Below, piece after piece: positions 1 through 10,505 of a stretch of 64,000 nt of DNA. The notes beneath the pieces were generated by a model. It did no database searches and was not told where the DNA came from. It saw nothing but the letters and a program-made list of their open reading frames with translations. Location: assembly GCF_018687715.1 (NCBI RefSeq), contig NC_056757.1:31123501-31187500 (forward strand), in the 5' to 3' direction. The DNA is from Carya illinoinensis. Lineage: Eukaryota > Streptophyta > Magnoliopsida > Fagales > Juglandaceae. Positions within the stretch are counted from its first letter, which is position 1; the number at the start of each line of letters is the position of its first letter. Made by a program: the position numbers and the translations under genes.

Positions 1-1050
1 GAATTATCAAAGAGAAAGGTCCTCCATTGTCATTAAATGCTACAAGTTACTAAGAACATTTGAAAATTTTGGGAGTAAAGGGCAGTTGCTTAGACTCTTG
101 TTCAAGATTCATATAAAAAATTATATTTATAACCATAAATCTTACATTATTTAAAAATAAATATAGAAAATTTGTACACTTTACTAGTTTTAAATAACAT
201 TACTTTTTACGAAATTAGTCGAGATATTATTCCAAATACGATGCCAATTAAAAAAAAAAAAAAGTAACATCTCTCTTTTATCAAAGCTTTGGTACCTAAG
301 GGAAGTTGATACTCCCAACACCACCACATCATTGAATAAACAAATGGTGTAAAATGCTAACTAATGATCATACGGTGAACTAAAGCATGAAAGTAAAGGA
401 AATGTCATTTATTTTACAAGAGAAAGGGTCACCGTCTGCTCGTATGCCACACCTTTTTTCCTAAGTAATTTTATGAACATAAAAATATCAAAATCCACAA
501 GAAGAGAATGATGTTTCCTCACAAACACCTCATTCCAATAAATACTCAATACATAAATTAATTAATTAAAAAAAAAGATTAGGGAACCAAAACTTTATCC
601 CCATTTATATTTTAGACGGTTTTTATGAATATTTAAAAAGTAACAACAAATAGTTATAGGATGAGTAAGTTTAGTTCATTCTCGTTAAAGAAAATGAAAT
701 TTATTGTAAGAAAATGAAATTTATTGTTCAAAAATTATTTTTTTATATAAGTTTTATCTTTATCATTTTCTATAAAGAGTGCATATTACTTATATACTTT
801 AAAATTGTAAATATCGTTTCTCATATTTAAATGGGTATGAGTTGATGTGATATGTCAAATATTTTTTTTATTCTAGTTTGAATAATTTTATTCGAAGATC
901 TTTATACTACGTAGAATTTACGTAATGTAGTTTGATTTGTAACATTCTAGTTAGAATGAAGATCTGTATATTATATAGTATTTATGTGATATAACTTGAT
1001 TTGTAATAATTTACATTTTTAAATATATCTTATAAATCAAATTATAGTAC
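1..1050. other. AT-rich intergenic DNA, no gene seen
   Basis: No reading frame with protein-like composition and no recognisable RNA gene is visible. The stretch is rich in A/T runs and short near-repeats, for example the doubled phrase AAAATGAAATTTATTGT around 690-725. It is probably decayed transposon sequence, but no termini were found. Confidence 0.6.
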
Positions 1051-1059
1051 TATATAAAT

Positions 1060-1135
1060 GGGCAGTGTAAAATAGTGGTTCTCATCTGGTGAATCCTTAA
1101 AGGAGAACCAAGATTCAAACTCTCACTCTTGTTGC
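1060..1135 (+). repeat. tRNA-like SINE head or decayed tRNA-like sequence
   Basis: The 76-base stretch starts GGGCAGTG and ends TTGTTGCC. It holds an A-box-like ATAGTGGTTCT and a B-box-like GATTCAAACTC at tRNA-like spacing. This is the organisation of the tRNA-derived head of plant SINEs. No clean cloverleaf or anticodon was established, so it is not called a functional tRNA. The 3' part overlaps a strong hairpin at 1111-1167. Confidence 0.35.
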
Positions 1136-1167
1136 CTACAACCCCATACGAGTGAGAGTTTGAAACT
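1111..1167. repeat. Hairpin-forming inverted repeat
   Basis: Positions 1114-1128 (TTCAAACTCTCACTC) and 1150-1164 (GAGTGAGAGTTTGAA) are perfect reverse complements with a 21-base loop. With one mismatch the stem extends to 18 bp (1111-1167). It overlaps the tRNA-like repeat and may be a fold-back of its B-box region. Confidence 0.75.
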
Positions 1168-1169
1168 GT

Positions 1170-1720
1170 TAGGATGTGTTTGAAATATGGAATTAGTAGA
1201 GCTCATTTAAGTCGAGTTTAAATTTAAACTTAATCTAATATTTAAATATACAATTCTTAAATTATTAAATTATACACAACTCAATATCCCTTTACACAAG
1301 AAACTTACAATATTTTTTAACTCAAGATTTCCTTACACATAAGACTTATAACTTTTTTTAACTTTCCATAAGTATATATAAATTTATTTTAATATTTAAA
1401 TATACTTAAACTCATCTTAAGTGGCCTCACAAAACTCAATACACATCACAACTTAGTACACCATTTTGATATTGAGCTGAAATGAGTTGAGTTCTTTATA
1501 AATAATAGTGAGTTAAGATGCTGAAATGAGTTTTGTCAGACTCACCTAATATGAGTTTAGGGTTTGGGTAGTGAGAAGTGTTGTGAATAATAGTAAAAAA
1601 ATAATAAAATATTGAATATGAGTAAAAAGTATGTAAAAAGTAATAATAAAATAATGATAGTAGTGAAATATTATGAGAATACCTGAAATATTTTCAATAT
1701 CCAAACCATGTGTAATTTGA
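1170..1720. other. AT-rich upstream DNA, MITE-like, no gene
   Basis: The stretch has repeated phrases around GAGTTTAAATTTAA, ATGAGTTGAGTT and GGTTTGGG. They resemble the GTTTGGAT-type MITE remnants seen elsewhere in the window, for example 5398-5688. No coding sequence and no clear termini were found. Confidence 0.4.
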
Positions 1721-1721
1721 A

Positions 1722-2258
1722 TGTTAAGATAATTTAAATGTATTTACGAGAAATTAAAAAAGGTTATAGATCCTACATATAAAGATGTATTGAGTTGAAA
1801 AAGTTTATAAATTCTACGTATAAATAGTTTTTAAATTGAGTGATATTTAATAATTTAAAAATTGAATATTTAGATATTAAATTAAATTTAGAATTAGACT
1901 AAACAATTGATCTCCAAACAGGCTAGGCTCATAATACATCAGTCGAAGGATGTTGGCCAGTGCACTCGCAATTCCTCCCCAGTGTTAAGATAGTTTAAAT
2001 GAATTTATGAAAATTTAAAAGAGATTATAAGTTTTGCATGTAAAGAAATATTGTGTTAAAAAAATTTATAAATTTTATGTATAAAGAATTTTTGAGTTGA
2101 ATGATATTTAATAATTTAAAAATTAAATATTTAAATATTAGATTAACTTAAAATTAGACTAAACAATTGGTCTAGTAATCTTCCAACGTGCAAACGGGGC
2201 TAGGCTGACGATACATCGGCCGAAGGACGTTGGCCACTGCAGTCGCAATTCCTCCCCC
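1722..2258. repeat. Tandem duplication in the EXORDIUM-like promoter
   Basis: Two diverged copies about 261 bp apart (about 1722-1980 and 1983-2258) share the same order of phrases: a GTTAAGAT(A)ATTTAAATG-like start, TGATATTTAATAATTTAAAA in the middle, AATTAGACTAAACAATTG, and GCAATTCCTCCCC at the end. The second copy runs straight into the TATA box of the downstream gene, so the duplication doubles the proximal promoter. The internal AT-rich part resembles a MITE (compare 5398-5688). Confidence 0.8.
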
Positions 2259-2268
2259 TCTGTACTAC

Positions 2269-2277
2269 TATATATAG
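2269..2277 (+). promoter_or_regulatory. TATA box of the EXORDIUM-like gene
   Basis: TATATATAG lies 47 bases before the start codon at 2324, in a suitable place for a short 5' leader. It sits just after a C/T-rich stretch that ends the second promoter repeat. Confidence 0.7.
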
Positions 2278-2323
2278 CCCCTCCCTCTGCCTCTTAATTT
2301 TTCACTCACAATCTCCACTGAAA

Positions 2324-3394
2324 ATGTCGTTATCACCACCACCACCTCATTTTTTCTTTGTTGCAGCTTTGCTGTTCGTTTCTCACTTCGCCATCACCGC
2401 CGATGCATCCACCTCCTCCTCTTCATCGCAGACCCTAAACACGCACGCTGAATACATGATCAACCCCAAACTCCCACCAAGAGCGCTCTCTTCCTCGAAC
2501 AAATTCGAGGGCTCCTCCAACCTCGTCCACCTCCGCTACCATATGGGTCCCGTCCTCTCTTCCTCTCCCATCAACATCTACCTTGTCTGGTACGGCCTCT
2601 GGTCTCGTTCCCACAAGCTACTTATCAAAGACTTCATCCTCTCACTCTCCCCCTCCACTCCGGCCGCCCCATCACCGTCGGTCTCGGAATGGTGGCGGAC
2701 AGTCTCGCTCTACACCGACCAGACAGGCGCCAATGTATCCCGAACAGTCCTCATCGCAGGCGAGTATTGCGATCTCAAATACTCCCACGGGACCCAACTG
2801 ACCCGTCTCAGCATCCAGCAAGTCATCGCCACCGCCGTCAAGTCCGCGCCTTTCCCCGTGGATCACCGGAATGGCGTTTACCTCGTTCTCACTGCCCAAG
2901 ATGTCGTCGTCCAGGACTTCTGCCGCGCCGTCTGCGGCTTCCACTACTTCACATTCCCGTCCATGGTCGGCTCCACGATCCCCTACGCCTGGATCGGAAA
3001 CTCCGCCAAGCAGTGCCCCGAGGTGTGTGCCTACCCCTTCGCTTTACCGGGTTACATGGCGGGCGGTGGTCCCGGGGCTCTTCGACCGCCAAACAAGAAC
3101 ATCGGCGTGGACGGCATGATCAGCGTGATCGGACACGAGCTGGCCGAACTGTCGTCGAACCCATTGGTCAACGCGTGGTACGCCGGGGAAGATCCCACGG
3201 CACCGACGGAGATCGGGGACTTGTGCGAAGGGTTGTACGGCACGGGAGGTGGTGGTGGGTATATAGGACAGGTAACGAGGGATAGGGTGGGGAGGACATT
3301 TAATCTGAATGGGAGGAATGGAAGGAGGTTTCTGGTGCAGTGGATCTGGAGCCCTGCTTTGCAGGCTTGTGCTGGTCCTAATGCTTTGGATTAG
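2324..3394 (+). CDS. EXL5: EXORDIUM-like protein (phosphate-induced protein 1 family)
   Basis: Secreted apoplastic protein of the EXORDIUM/PHI-1 family, linked in Arabidopsis to brassinosteroid-promoted growth and carbon-status responses. The 356-aa single-exon frame starts with a signal peptide (hydrophobic FFFVAALLFVSHFAI, likely cut near residue 27). The conserved PHI-1 region begins near residue 70 (YHMGPVL, then NIYLVWYG). Family landmarks follow: TVSLYTDQTGANVS, the Cys-rich DFCRAVCGFHYF and QCPEVCAYPF, and VIGHELAELSSNP with NAWYAG near the C-terminus. Plant members are usually intronless and 310-360 aa, so it appears complete. The start codon is the first ATG after the TATA box. The EXL5 assignment rests on the EXL3/EXL5-like look and on the recalled neighbourhood of Arabidopsis At2g17230. 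The family call is firm and the ortholog call tentative. Confidence 0.93.
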   Translation: MSLSPPPPHFFFVAALLFVSHFAITADASTSSSSSQTLNTHAEYMINPKLPPRALSSSNKFEGSSNLVHLRYHMGPVLSSSPINIYLVWYGLWSRSHKLLIKDFILSLSPSTPAAPSPSVSEWWRTVSLYTDQTGANVSRTVLIAGEYCDLKYSHGTQLTRLSIQQVIATAVKSAPFPVDHRNGVYLVLTAQDVVVQDFCRAVCGFHYFTFPSMVGSTIPYAWIGNSAKQCPEVCAYPFALPGYMAGGGPGALRPPNKNIGVDGMISVIGHELAELSSNPLVNAWYAGEDPTAPTEIGDLCEGLYGTGGGGGYIGQVTRDRVGRTFNLNGRNGRRFLVQWIWSPALQACAGPNALD

Positions 3395-3419
3395 CCACTT
3401 CTTTCTTGATTCCCCCAAT

Positions 3420-4560
3420 TCCCCACCTTCATTTTAATGAATTTGATAGGCTATGCTTTAGCTAGTCTTCAATTTTTTTCCCTTGTGAGATTTTCTAGAT
3501 TTCAGTTATTATTTTGAGAAAATCTAAGAGTTCATATTCATGAATGGAGAGTTATTAAGTTTTTCCAAGTTTTGGTACAAAGATTGATACATTGCTTGAA
3601 CTTATGCATAATCAAAGATTGATACAAATTGTTGGGACAGAAATTACAATGACAAAAGAGTTGAATGCTATTCTCCAGGTGAAATTGGAGATTGAAACCC
3701 TTTCTGATTCCTGCATTAGCATTGTCTACGCCATTGTTACTGGTCTTCCACTGCAAATGCCAGTTCAAATGAATGTTAAGAGTGATTGCATTTGCATATT
3801 TTGCCATTTTGATGGAAAACAACTAGTAGGAAAGACTGTCAAAATGATGAGATGAGCGAAGTAATTTGATAAGCCCACTGCTAATGATTATGATCGAAGT
3901 CAAATAGAGCAAAAAGGTTTACCCAAAACCTCGATCTCCACTTAGATGGTAATTGATCGTGAGAGCAGCAGATATCTATGTATCTGTTTGTCCTGTTGTT
4001 TTGTTACTTTTTCCCTCCCTATCCTTGGGCAAAAGGGTTTTGGCTTGTGTCTTCAAAATCTTGAAAGGACAAAAGCAGGCAGATCGTCATCCTCTTTAAT
4101 TCAAGCCTATTCGAGTGGGCGGTAGAGACTGTAGATTGAGTGGGGGTAGACATATGTGATTTACAGCTAAGATTGGGACCCACAAAAGTACACATAAATG
4201 AGGTAGATATTATTGTGACTTATGAGATAGATATTTCAGACCCATGATATTATTATGAGATAGTAGATATTTTCAGACCCATGATGCCGCAGACCGGTTA
4301 TAGTGGCCCACTTGTTGGGCGGTGGGAAAGTCTGTTGTTGTAGGGTTACAGCTGGTTTCAATGACTATTGAGTTCAACGACGATACAAAATGGCTTCATT
4401 TACCCAATTCTGCAGAAGTCTGTTGGTGCTGTTCAGAAACAAAAAATGCATACTCACCAGACATCCATTTTAATAATATAGAATATTTTTGTTGGTTCGT
4501 GGAATCTCTGTCAAAAGTTGAAGTTGAGAATATGGATGATGGGGACTTTTAGACGCGAAG
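3420..4560. other. Intergenic DNA downstream of EXL, no gene recognised
   Basis: An open frame of 87 codons at 3592-3855 and one of 76 codons at 4322-4552 match no family I recognise and lack gene context. A short direct duplication around 4222-4283 repeats GTAGATATTT.CAGACCCATGAT. The first part presumably includes the EXL 3' UTR. Confidence 0.5.
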
Positions 4561-4574
4561 TCTGAATTATTATC

Positions 4575-4905
4575 CTTCAGTGGAGGGTTGGAGAGTTAGG
4601 TGAGATAATGAATTTTATAAATAGTAATAAATAATAGTAGGATAATTTGAATTGAATAAAAAAGAAAATATTAAATAAAAAATATTATAAAGTTTAAATA
4701 TTATAAAAATATAGTTTTGTAAAATTATTTTTATTTAGAAATTTAAAAAAGGTTGGATTAATTTTTTATTTAAAAATTTAAAAAAATTTTAACGAGTAAT
4801 TTGAAAATTTTATATTTAAATTATGTTTAAAAATAAAATTAAATATGATAAAATGAGATTAAATAAAAATTTTATATTTTATTTGAGACTCCAAACCAGC
4901 CTTGT
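4575..4905. repeat. AT-rich MITE-like repeat
   Basis: Roughly 330 bp of almost pure A/T lies between GGTTGGAGAGTTAGGTGAGAT and GAGACTCCAAACCAGCC. The ends are loosely complementary (TTGGAGAGT versus AGACTCCAA). The same style of element recurs at 5398-5688, 27625-27805 and 30545-30725. No target duplication was identified. Confidence 0.4.
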
Positions 4906-4956
4906 AGTCATCACTTGTTACAATATATAATAAATTGTTTAATTGTTATTAAGAAT

Positions 4957-5133
4957 AGAGAAATGCTTAATCCATCAAAAGAATTTTATAAAAATAAATT
5001 TATAAATTAATTGACTTGACATGATATATTAAATTATAAAATTAATTTTATTATAAAATAAATTAAATGTATCAAATTATATTAATTTATAAATTTATTC
5101 TATAAATTTTATTTATGATTATAATATTTCTCT
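4957..5133. mobile_element. hAT-type MITE with 8-bp target duplication
   Basis: The 177-bp element has inverted termini of about 50 bp: AGAGAAATGCTTAATC on the left, and reading inward from the right AGAGAAATATTATAATC. Both arms continue to ATAAATTTATAAATTAAT. It is flanked by an exact 8-bp direct repeat TTAAGAAT (4949-4956 and 5134-5141), the size made by hAT transposases. It has no coding capacity. Confidence 0.85.
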
Positions 5134-5397
5134 TTAAGAATATTGAGAATATTTAAAGAGTTTTGCAGACAGACGACATGATTTCAAGATTCCTAATCAA
5201 AAAAATGCCAGTATTAATTGGATTTAATCATGTAGAATTGTTTAGCCGGTTGTCTAGCATTAAGGATGCTGATTATTACGATTTTGGGCACAGGATTTTT
5301 CTCTGGGATGATACAGTTGAATATCAAAACCACTCACAGGACAAGGACAAGGAAAATGGTTTTGAAAATCTAACTGGCACGTGTCTTCTTAGACTCT

Positions 5398-5688
5398 TAG
5401 CTTGGTTTGGATGTTTAATTAAGTTGAATCGAATTTTTTATAAATAATAATAAATTAAAATTATTAGAGTTATATAAGATTTATTTAAAATAAATTTAGA
5501 TATTAAAGTAAATTTAATACTATTTATAAAAAATTAAAAAAAATATAAATCTCACGTATAAAGATATACTGAATCGAAAAAAAATTATAAATTTTACATA
5601 TAAAAAAGTTTTAAAATGAAAATAATTTAATAATTTAAAAATTAAATTAAATTCAATTGAATCTGGCAACAATCCAAACGGGGCAGTG
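5398..5688. repeat. GTTTGGAT-type MITE
   Basis: The AT-rich element begins CTTGGTTTGGATG and ends CAATCCAAACGGGG, giving inverted ends around GTTTGGAT/ATCCAAAC. The interior matches the repeated EXL promoter segment in style (CTCACGTATAAAGATATACT, ATAATTTAATAATTTAAAA). Non-autonomous; its transposase superfamily is undetermined. Confidence 0.55.
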
Positions 5689-5689
5689 A

Positions 5690-6745
5690 CTGGGCTTCTA
5701 ACAAAACAAATAATGGAGATATAGAAGAAAGGAAAAGGATATCCGTTGTATGGGGTTCGAATATCAATGGGAATAATTTGTCTGTGTAACGCATGGCCCA
5801 CCGGGGGAAAGGACCAACAAAGAGCTGGTCCTATCTGTGAGCTGGAGAGCCAGATGCGATCCCATGAAGAGGTTGCCCTCAATGGATAAAAAAACAGAGA
5901 CGATCTGATGCAGATCCCTGTGTTTCACCAACCAAGTTTAGGCATTAAACATGTACAATCTCAGACTGTTGACTGTTAATCCACAATAAAAGTTCTGTCG
6001 TCTGTACGTCATCTGTCAAAGGAAAGTGTGACTCTTGAATCTTGATTATCCATCAAGATGCCTTTTCTCGATCGCTTGCATGGGAATGTTGTTCCATACA
6101 TGCAGTGTGTAGATCATATAATGCATTAGAAAGAGTTACATGATTCAATATAAAGTTCTATTTTTATGGGATTAAACAAAGGAAAATGCATAAAAGAATA
6201 TTAGTATTTTTTACTTTTTCTCAAACTCTTTAAGTGCAGAAGTACTCAAATGTAAATAGATATAAGGTTAATTCCAATAGGCTCTTTACGAATAGGATAT
6301 GTTCAGTTTGCTCCAAAATTGGTGACCTTAAAGAGTGCACTAAATCTAGTAAATTAAATATTTATGTCCATGTCATATCCTCCAACACACAAATTTAAAA
6401 TAAATAACAAATTGGAAACTTTTGGCATCTTAGGAACTATAACATAAAAGTTCCTTATCACTTGTAAAAAAAAAAAAAACACATAAAAGTTGCTTATCTT
6501 TACATGCCATTTAAAATTTAGATGCGCTATGCATAATGAACAAGAAGACATACACAAAACATTAAAAGATACACAGCATGAACAGAGCAAAAGGGTGGAT
6601 GATAAATAGAGCACGTCTGTCAGTCATTCCATCATACACCCATCCCCCTCATTCATTGAACTCTCTTGTTGGCTATCACAACTTTAGGACTTCAGCTATA
6701 AACATGATTGCATGGAGCACGTTTTTCAATATATTTGGATAAAGA
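5690..6745. other. Intergenic DNA, no gene recognised
   Basis: The base composition is mixed. Reading frames up to about 120 codons occur by chance on the minus strand but have no recognisable domain, splice structure or start context. No RNA gene was seen. Confidence 0.5.
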
Positions 6746-6755
6746 AAAATATAGT

Positions 6756-6899
6756 TGCAAGCACAATTATGTACTAATCTGTATAATAATATGATGTAAT
6801 TGGTCAAAAAGTAAATTTTATTAAAAATAGTATTAATTTAAATTTTAAGTATGAATGAATCAGTATTGGTACACAGATTAGTACGCGACTGTGCTTGTA
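6756..6899. mobile_element. 144-bp MITE with terminal inverted repeats
   Basis: The left end TGCAAGCACAATTATGTAC and the right end (read inward) TACAAGCACAGTCGCGTAC are imperfect inverted repeats that continue into ACTAATCTGT. The element is flanked by TATAGT on both sides (6750-6755 and 6900-6905). A diverged relative may lie around 59955-60110, with the similar phrases GCATGCAAGC and ACTAATCTGCAT. Confidence 0.7.
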
Positions 6900-6905
6900 T
6901 ATAGT

Positions 6906-9505
6906 AAAACTTATTTGATAAAAAGTTTAGCACCATGATAACCAAATTTCTACCATTTCCCCACATGAATGCCTAATAAATAAATTATAAGTAGTTGGGC
7001 ATTCAATTTACCACTAGGCTCATGCATGTAATTGATTTTTGTTGTCGTGATAGGAATTGGGGCTCAGTTGCACTCGAGCGTTATAAAGATGATTTTGGCA
7101 CTGCATTAAGACTAGCTACATTGTATGGCCGAGGATGAACTAGGACTTTGAACTTTAAAGTCCAAGAATGGGCATGAATGAAGATAATTAAATGTGAACT
7201 CAGGAGAAATAAAGGTATTTCATGTACGATATGCAAATAGTCTTGGTGCCCATGATCCCTCACGGCTTACCTGAATTTCCATTGTTAATTCCTAATCACC
7301 AAGTCCTAAAAATGCTCTAATGTAAATTAAAAATATAATACATCAGTTGATGTAACTGGGGATAAAAAGAATTCACTTGTTCACTAACTTAAAGTCTTAA
7401 AAAGAATCCAAGTTTGACACCTAGCATAATTAATAAATGTTCAAGTTTGATAATTGGATCATTCTCAGTTACTATAAAATCTGAAATGTAATGTGATGAA
7501 CAAGTGCACGACCAAAAACAATATGTTCATGTGGCGAGCACTGCAGCTGCAACCTTTGTACATGTCCCAAGAGAGCTCTGATGGCTGGGAATGGCAGGGA
7601 GTCCTGGTTCTAACAATGGGCTGTGCTGTGCTGTTGCTTGCACGTGTTCAACTTGCCGTACCTTAGGAGAGAGTAAAAGAGCATACTATACGTATAAGTA
7701 CATATGCAGTGTGTTCTCTATCAGCTCGTACAAGTAATGAGTGCTTAACTAATGTAGAGTGGCAAATCTACATTATAATCAAAAGAGAAAAAAGAGAGGT
7801 TAAAATGTATATGAAAAATTGTTTGCAATGTGTACAACAAAGGTACAACCAAAAAACTCATGTGTCAACTGCAATGTGTACAATAAAACTTATGTGTCAA
7901 CTGAAAAGCTATCCATTTGTACTCTCATCAGACACTGTTGGCCACATGAATTTGTTGAACCAGTTATGTTCTTACCAGTCACTTCGTCTCTTCTACCCAG
8001 TAAGTTATGGTTTTCCATTTCCAAATTTCATTCTCCAGATGCCTCTCATAAAAATCTACTCAGCCCGTTGCTTTCACAAACAATGCAGAAGCGCTTCTAG
8101 TGCCATAACGTCCCTATGCAACATATAAATAAAAGAGACAACCTCAGAAATCCTGTCCCTATGCAACGTAAGGATAACTTTTTTGGCTGACCAATAAATT
8201 GACTTCCTGACGGAATGTCTGCATCGACAAGTATAAAACTTAATTGGTATTTCCATTTTGGGGGAAAATGCGAGGGAGCATGCTTTCATCATCTTTAACC
8301 GTGTTCATCATTAGATTTTCAACCATCTCTTTCATGAGCAGTTATTTTTCGGCATATTTATTCCGTAGCTCTTTGAAATTGTTACCCAGTTGTTGAGCTT
8401 GAAAAAGAAGACAAGTCATTATAATTTGCAATAGAGTAAACCATTCAAATCTCACCACAAACGTAAGTAACGTCATAATAAATCAGTAGCTTATATACTA
8501 AAAAAGATGAAGAAAATGATGTAAGAAAGCAATAAAGGATGGAGTGATGAAGTTTGAGGTGAGGGTATTGTAAACATATTACATTTGATACTTTTTGGGA
8601 AATGAAGTGGCTATTAAATCATTTGATATCTGCCATCTGTCCTGTCAGTTTGTATCTGCGAGTTCTCATTTCTTATCAAGGCATAAAGAAATAAAACTCT
8701 CGTGTAACCAGAATTGCAATTATGTACACCGGGGGTAACATACCTTCTACCTTTGACCATGGAGAATCTAACCGTACACTTGTGTACACATGAATCCCAG
8801 GTTCCACCTGGGTAACGAAGTTGTTACCTTCTTTCACTATTAATTACGTAAAGCATGGTTTTGGAACCAAGATCGATCAGCTAATATCAGGTTAAACCCA
8901 TTATGGGTTTCTTCACCATGATATAGAAACTTATAACAATAATTTTCTAAGAAACAAAGTTGGTCTTCGAACTCTAGATCACTTAAGTTTTTTTTTTTTT
9001 TTTTTCTAATCAAGATCACTTGAGTTAGGCCTCAATTGATGAACTAAGCTTAAAGCTTCAAAGTTGAAATTTCACTTTTGAAGTTCTAAACGTCCCCGAT
9101 GTGCATGAGAACTAAAGTACTTCAGCATCTCACATCAATCACAATCGATATTCAAATCAAATAATCCAACCAACGAGGAAAGAGGTATGATAGACTTTGC
9201 ATGTCCTTGAAATGAAAATGAGATCAGTTCTCTATGGTTGGCAATTTTTTTGATAAGTTGTCTATGGTTGACAATTTACAGATTGTAGATCAAAAATGAC
9301 TTCTTACGAAACCAAACGACTTCCTGCAACAACAACGCTACTCTATATTGTATAAAATATTATACTATCTTGCTGCGCGTCTTCGTCCACAAGTACACGG
9401 CAAAACCCATATGTTCGAATCAACATGCATATCTCTAGAACCCTTTAAATCATTCACACAGAAAACAGATCAAACAGGGACCGGGTGCCAAAATTTGATC
9501 AAACC
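6906..9505. other. Intergenic DNA, no gene recognised
   Basis: Open frames of 60-139 codons (for example 7709-8128) have no recognisable motif, and the overlapping frames at the same place are equally open, which suggests chance. A 17-base T run lies near 8989-9005. No RNA gene was identified. Confidence 0.5.
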
Positions 9506-9511
9506 AATAGC

Positions 9512-10022
9512 CTTCAAGAAACGGACTAGGAGATCCCCTCTACTCTTGGCCTCTTGAAGCTTCTGAACTTCCCTGACATTTGTGAGGAAAGCCACCGGTC
9601 CATCCCCGCTACAAGCGAGCCATGTCCCACCAGCAACATCATCTCTCCCTCCCAAAATGTCACCACCTTCCCACCATTCCAATGGTCTTTTAGGCCTTCA
9701 AAAGCGAAAAACTATAACATACCAGAAATATTAGCACTCGTCAACCTCGGAAACTATATCAGACTGCAGAAAAAGTAAACCAAAAAAAAAAAAAACATTC
9801 CCAGAAGAGGAATCGGGCTTCAAATGCCAAACCAAAACAAACCCAAAAATTTAGCGCCTCGTCAACCTCGGAAACCATATCAGGGAAACCAAGATCAATC
9901 CAAATAAAAAAAAAGACCCAGAAGATGAATCCGGCTCACCAACTGTGATATTCGTACCTATTAAGCAAGATAAGGAATTAGTATACTGGGTGAACTTGCC
10001 ATAGAAACGCTGCAATACACAT
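9512..10022 (-). pseudogene. TANGO2/NRDE-domain protein pseudogene (two 5' exons)
   Basis: Exon 1 (10022 down to about 9943) reads MCIAAFLWQVHPVY, stop, FLILLNRYEYH. It matches the N-terminus of the plant TANGO2-like NRDE family, but has an in-frame TAA and the hallmark NRDE changed to NRYE. Exon 2 (about 9697 down to 9512) reads PLEWWEGGDILGGRDD, VAGGTWLACSGDGPVAFLTN and VREVQKLQEAKSRGD, a clear family match. A good donor (GGTGAGCC) follows exon 1. Exon 2 ends at AAG followed by GCTA instead of a GT donor, and no third exon was found below. Family members act in lipid or Golgi-related homeostasis, with a poorly defined biochemical role. This copy is truncated and interrupted, so it is called a pseudogene. 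Confidence 0.8.
9729..9960. repeat. Short tandem duplication inside the TANGO2-like pseudogene intron
   Basis: Two units about 122 bp apart share CTCGTCAACCTCGGAAAC followed by ATATCAG, and later CCCAGAAGA(G/T)GAATC(G/C)GG(C) after an A-rich run. The duplication is confined to the intron between the two recognised exons. Confidence 0.7.
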
Positions 10023-10505
10023 GGCTAATTCGGTGGCATAAAGATCATAATTTTTCTTTGAGCTAATAAATTTCGTCTCCTTTTCTTCTGCGCCCCGCGA
10101 CTGTTCTCTTCTTTCGCTTTCTGATGGTCAAGGTAGATATTGTCAGCTTGTTGACTGAACTTTTTGATCTCGTCTGTGGTTTCTGTACATGTTTACTCCG
10201 ACTGAACCAGAACAAGCCAGCAGAGCTCGAGCTCGAAAGTTCGAAACAGAAGAAGACGTGGCAAAGGCAGGGTAACTCGTGCCAACATCACGTGCTTAGA
10301 ATGCCACCTTTCCTAACATTCACAGAACAAACCCCTCTTTCCGAAATAAGATAAAAATTAAAATAAAGGAAGACAAAACAAAACAATTTTTTAATTAAAA
10401 AATAATTTAAAAAAAAAAAACTAACACCCTGTTTGTTTGTCCCTCTCTCGCCACAGATGGGAGAGGCCACAGATGGGAGAGAGGGAGAGAGTCTGTGAGA
10501 GAGAG

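Noticed and set aside
2583..3418. Several overlapping open frames on both strands within the EXORDIUM-like gene
   Set aside because: They are shadows of a GC-rich coding sequence. Only the 2324-3394 frame has a signal peptide and family motifs.
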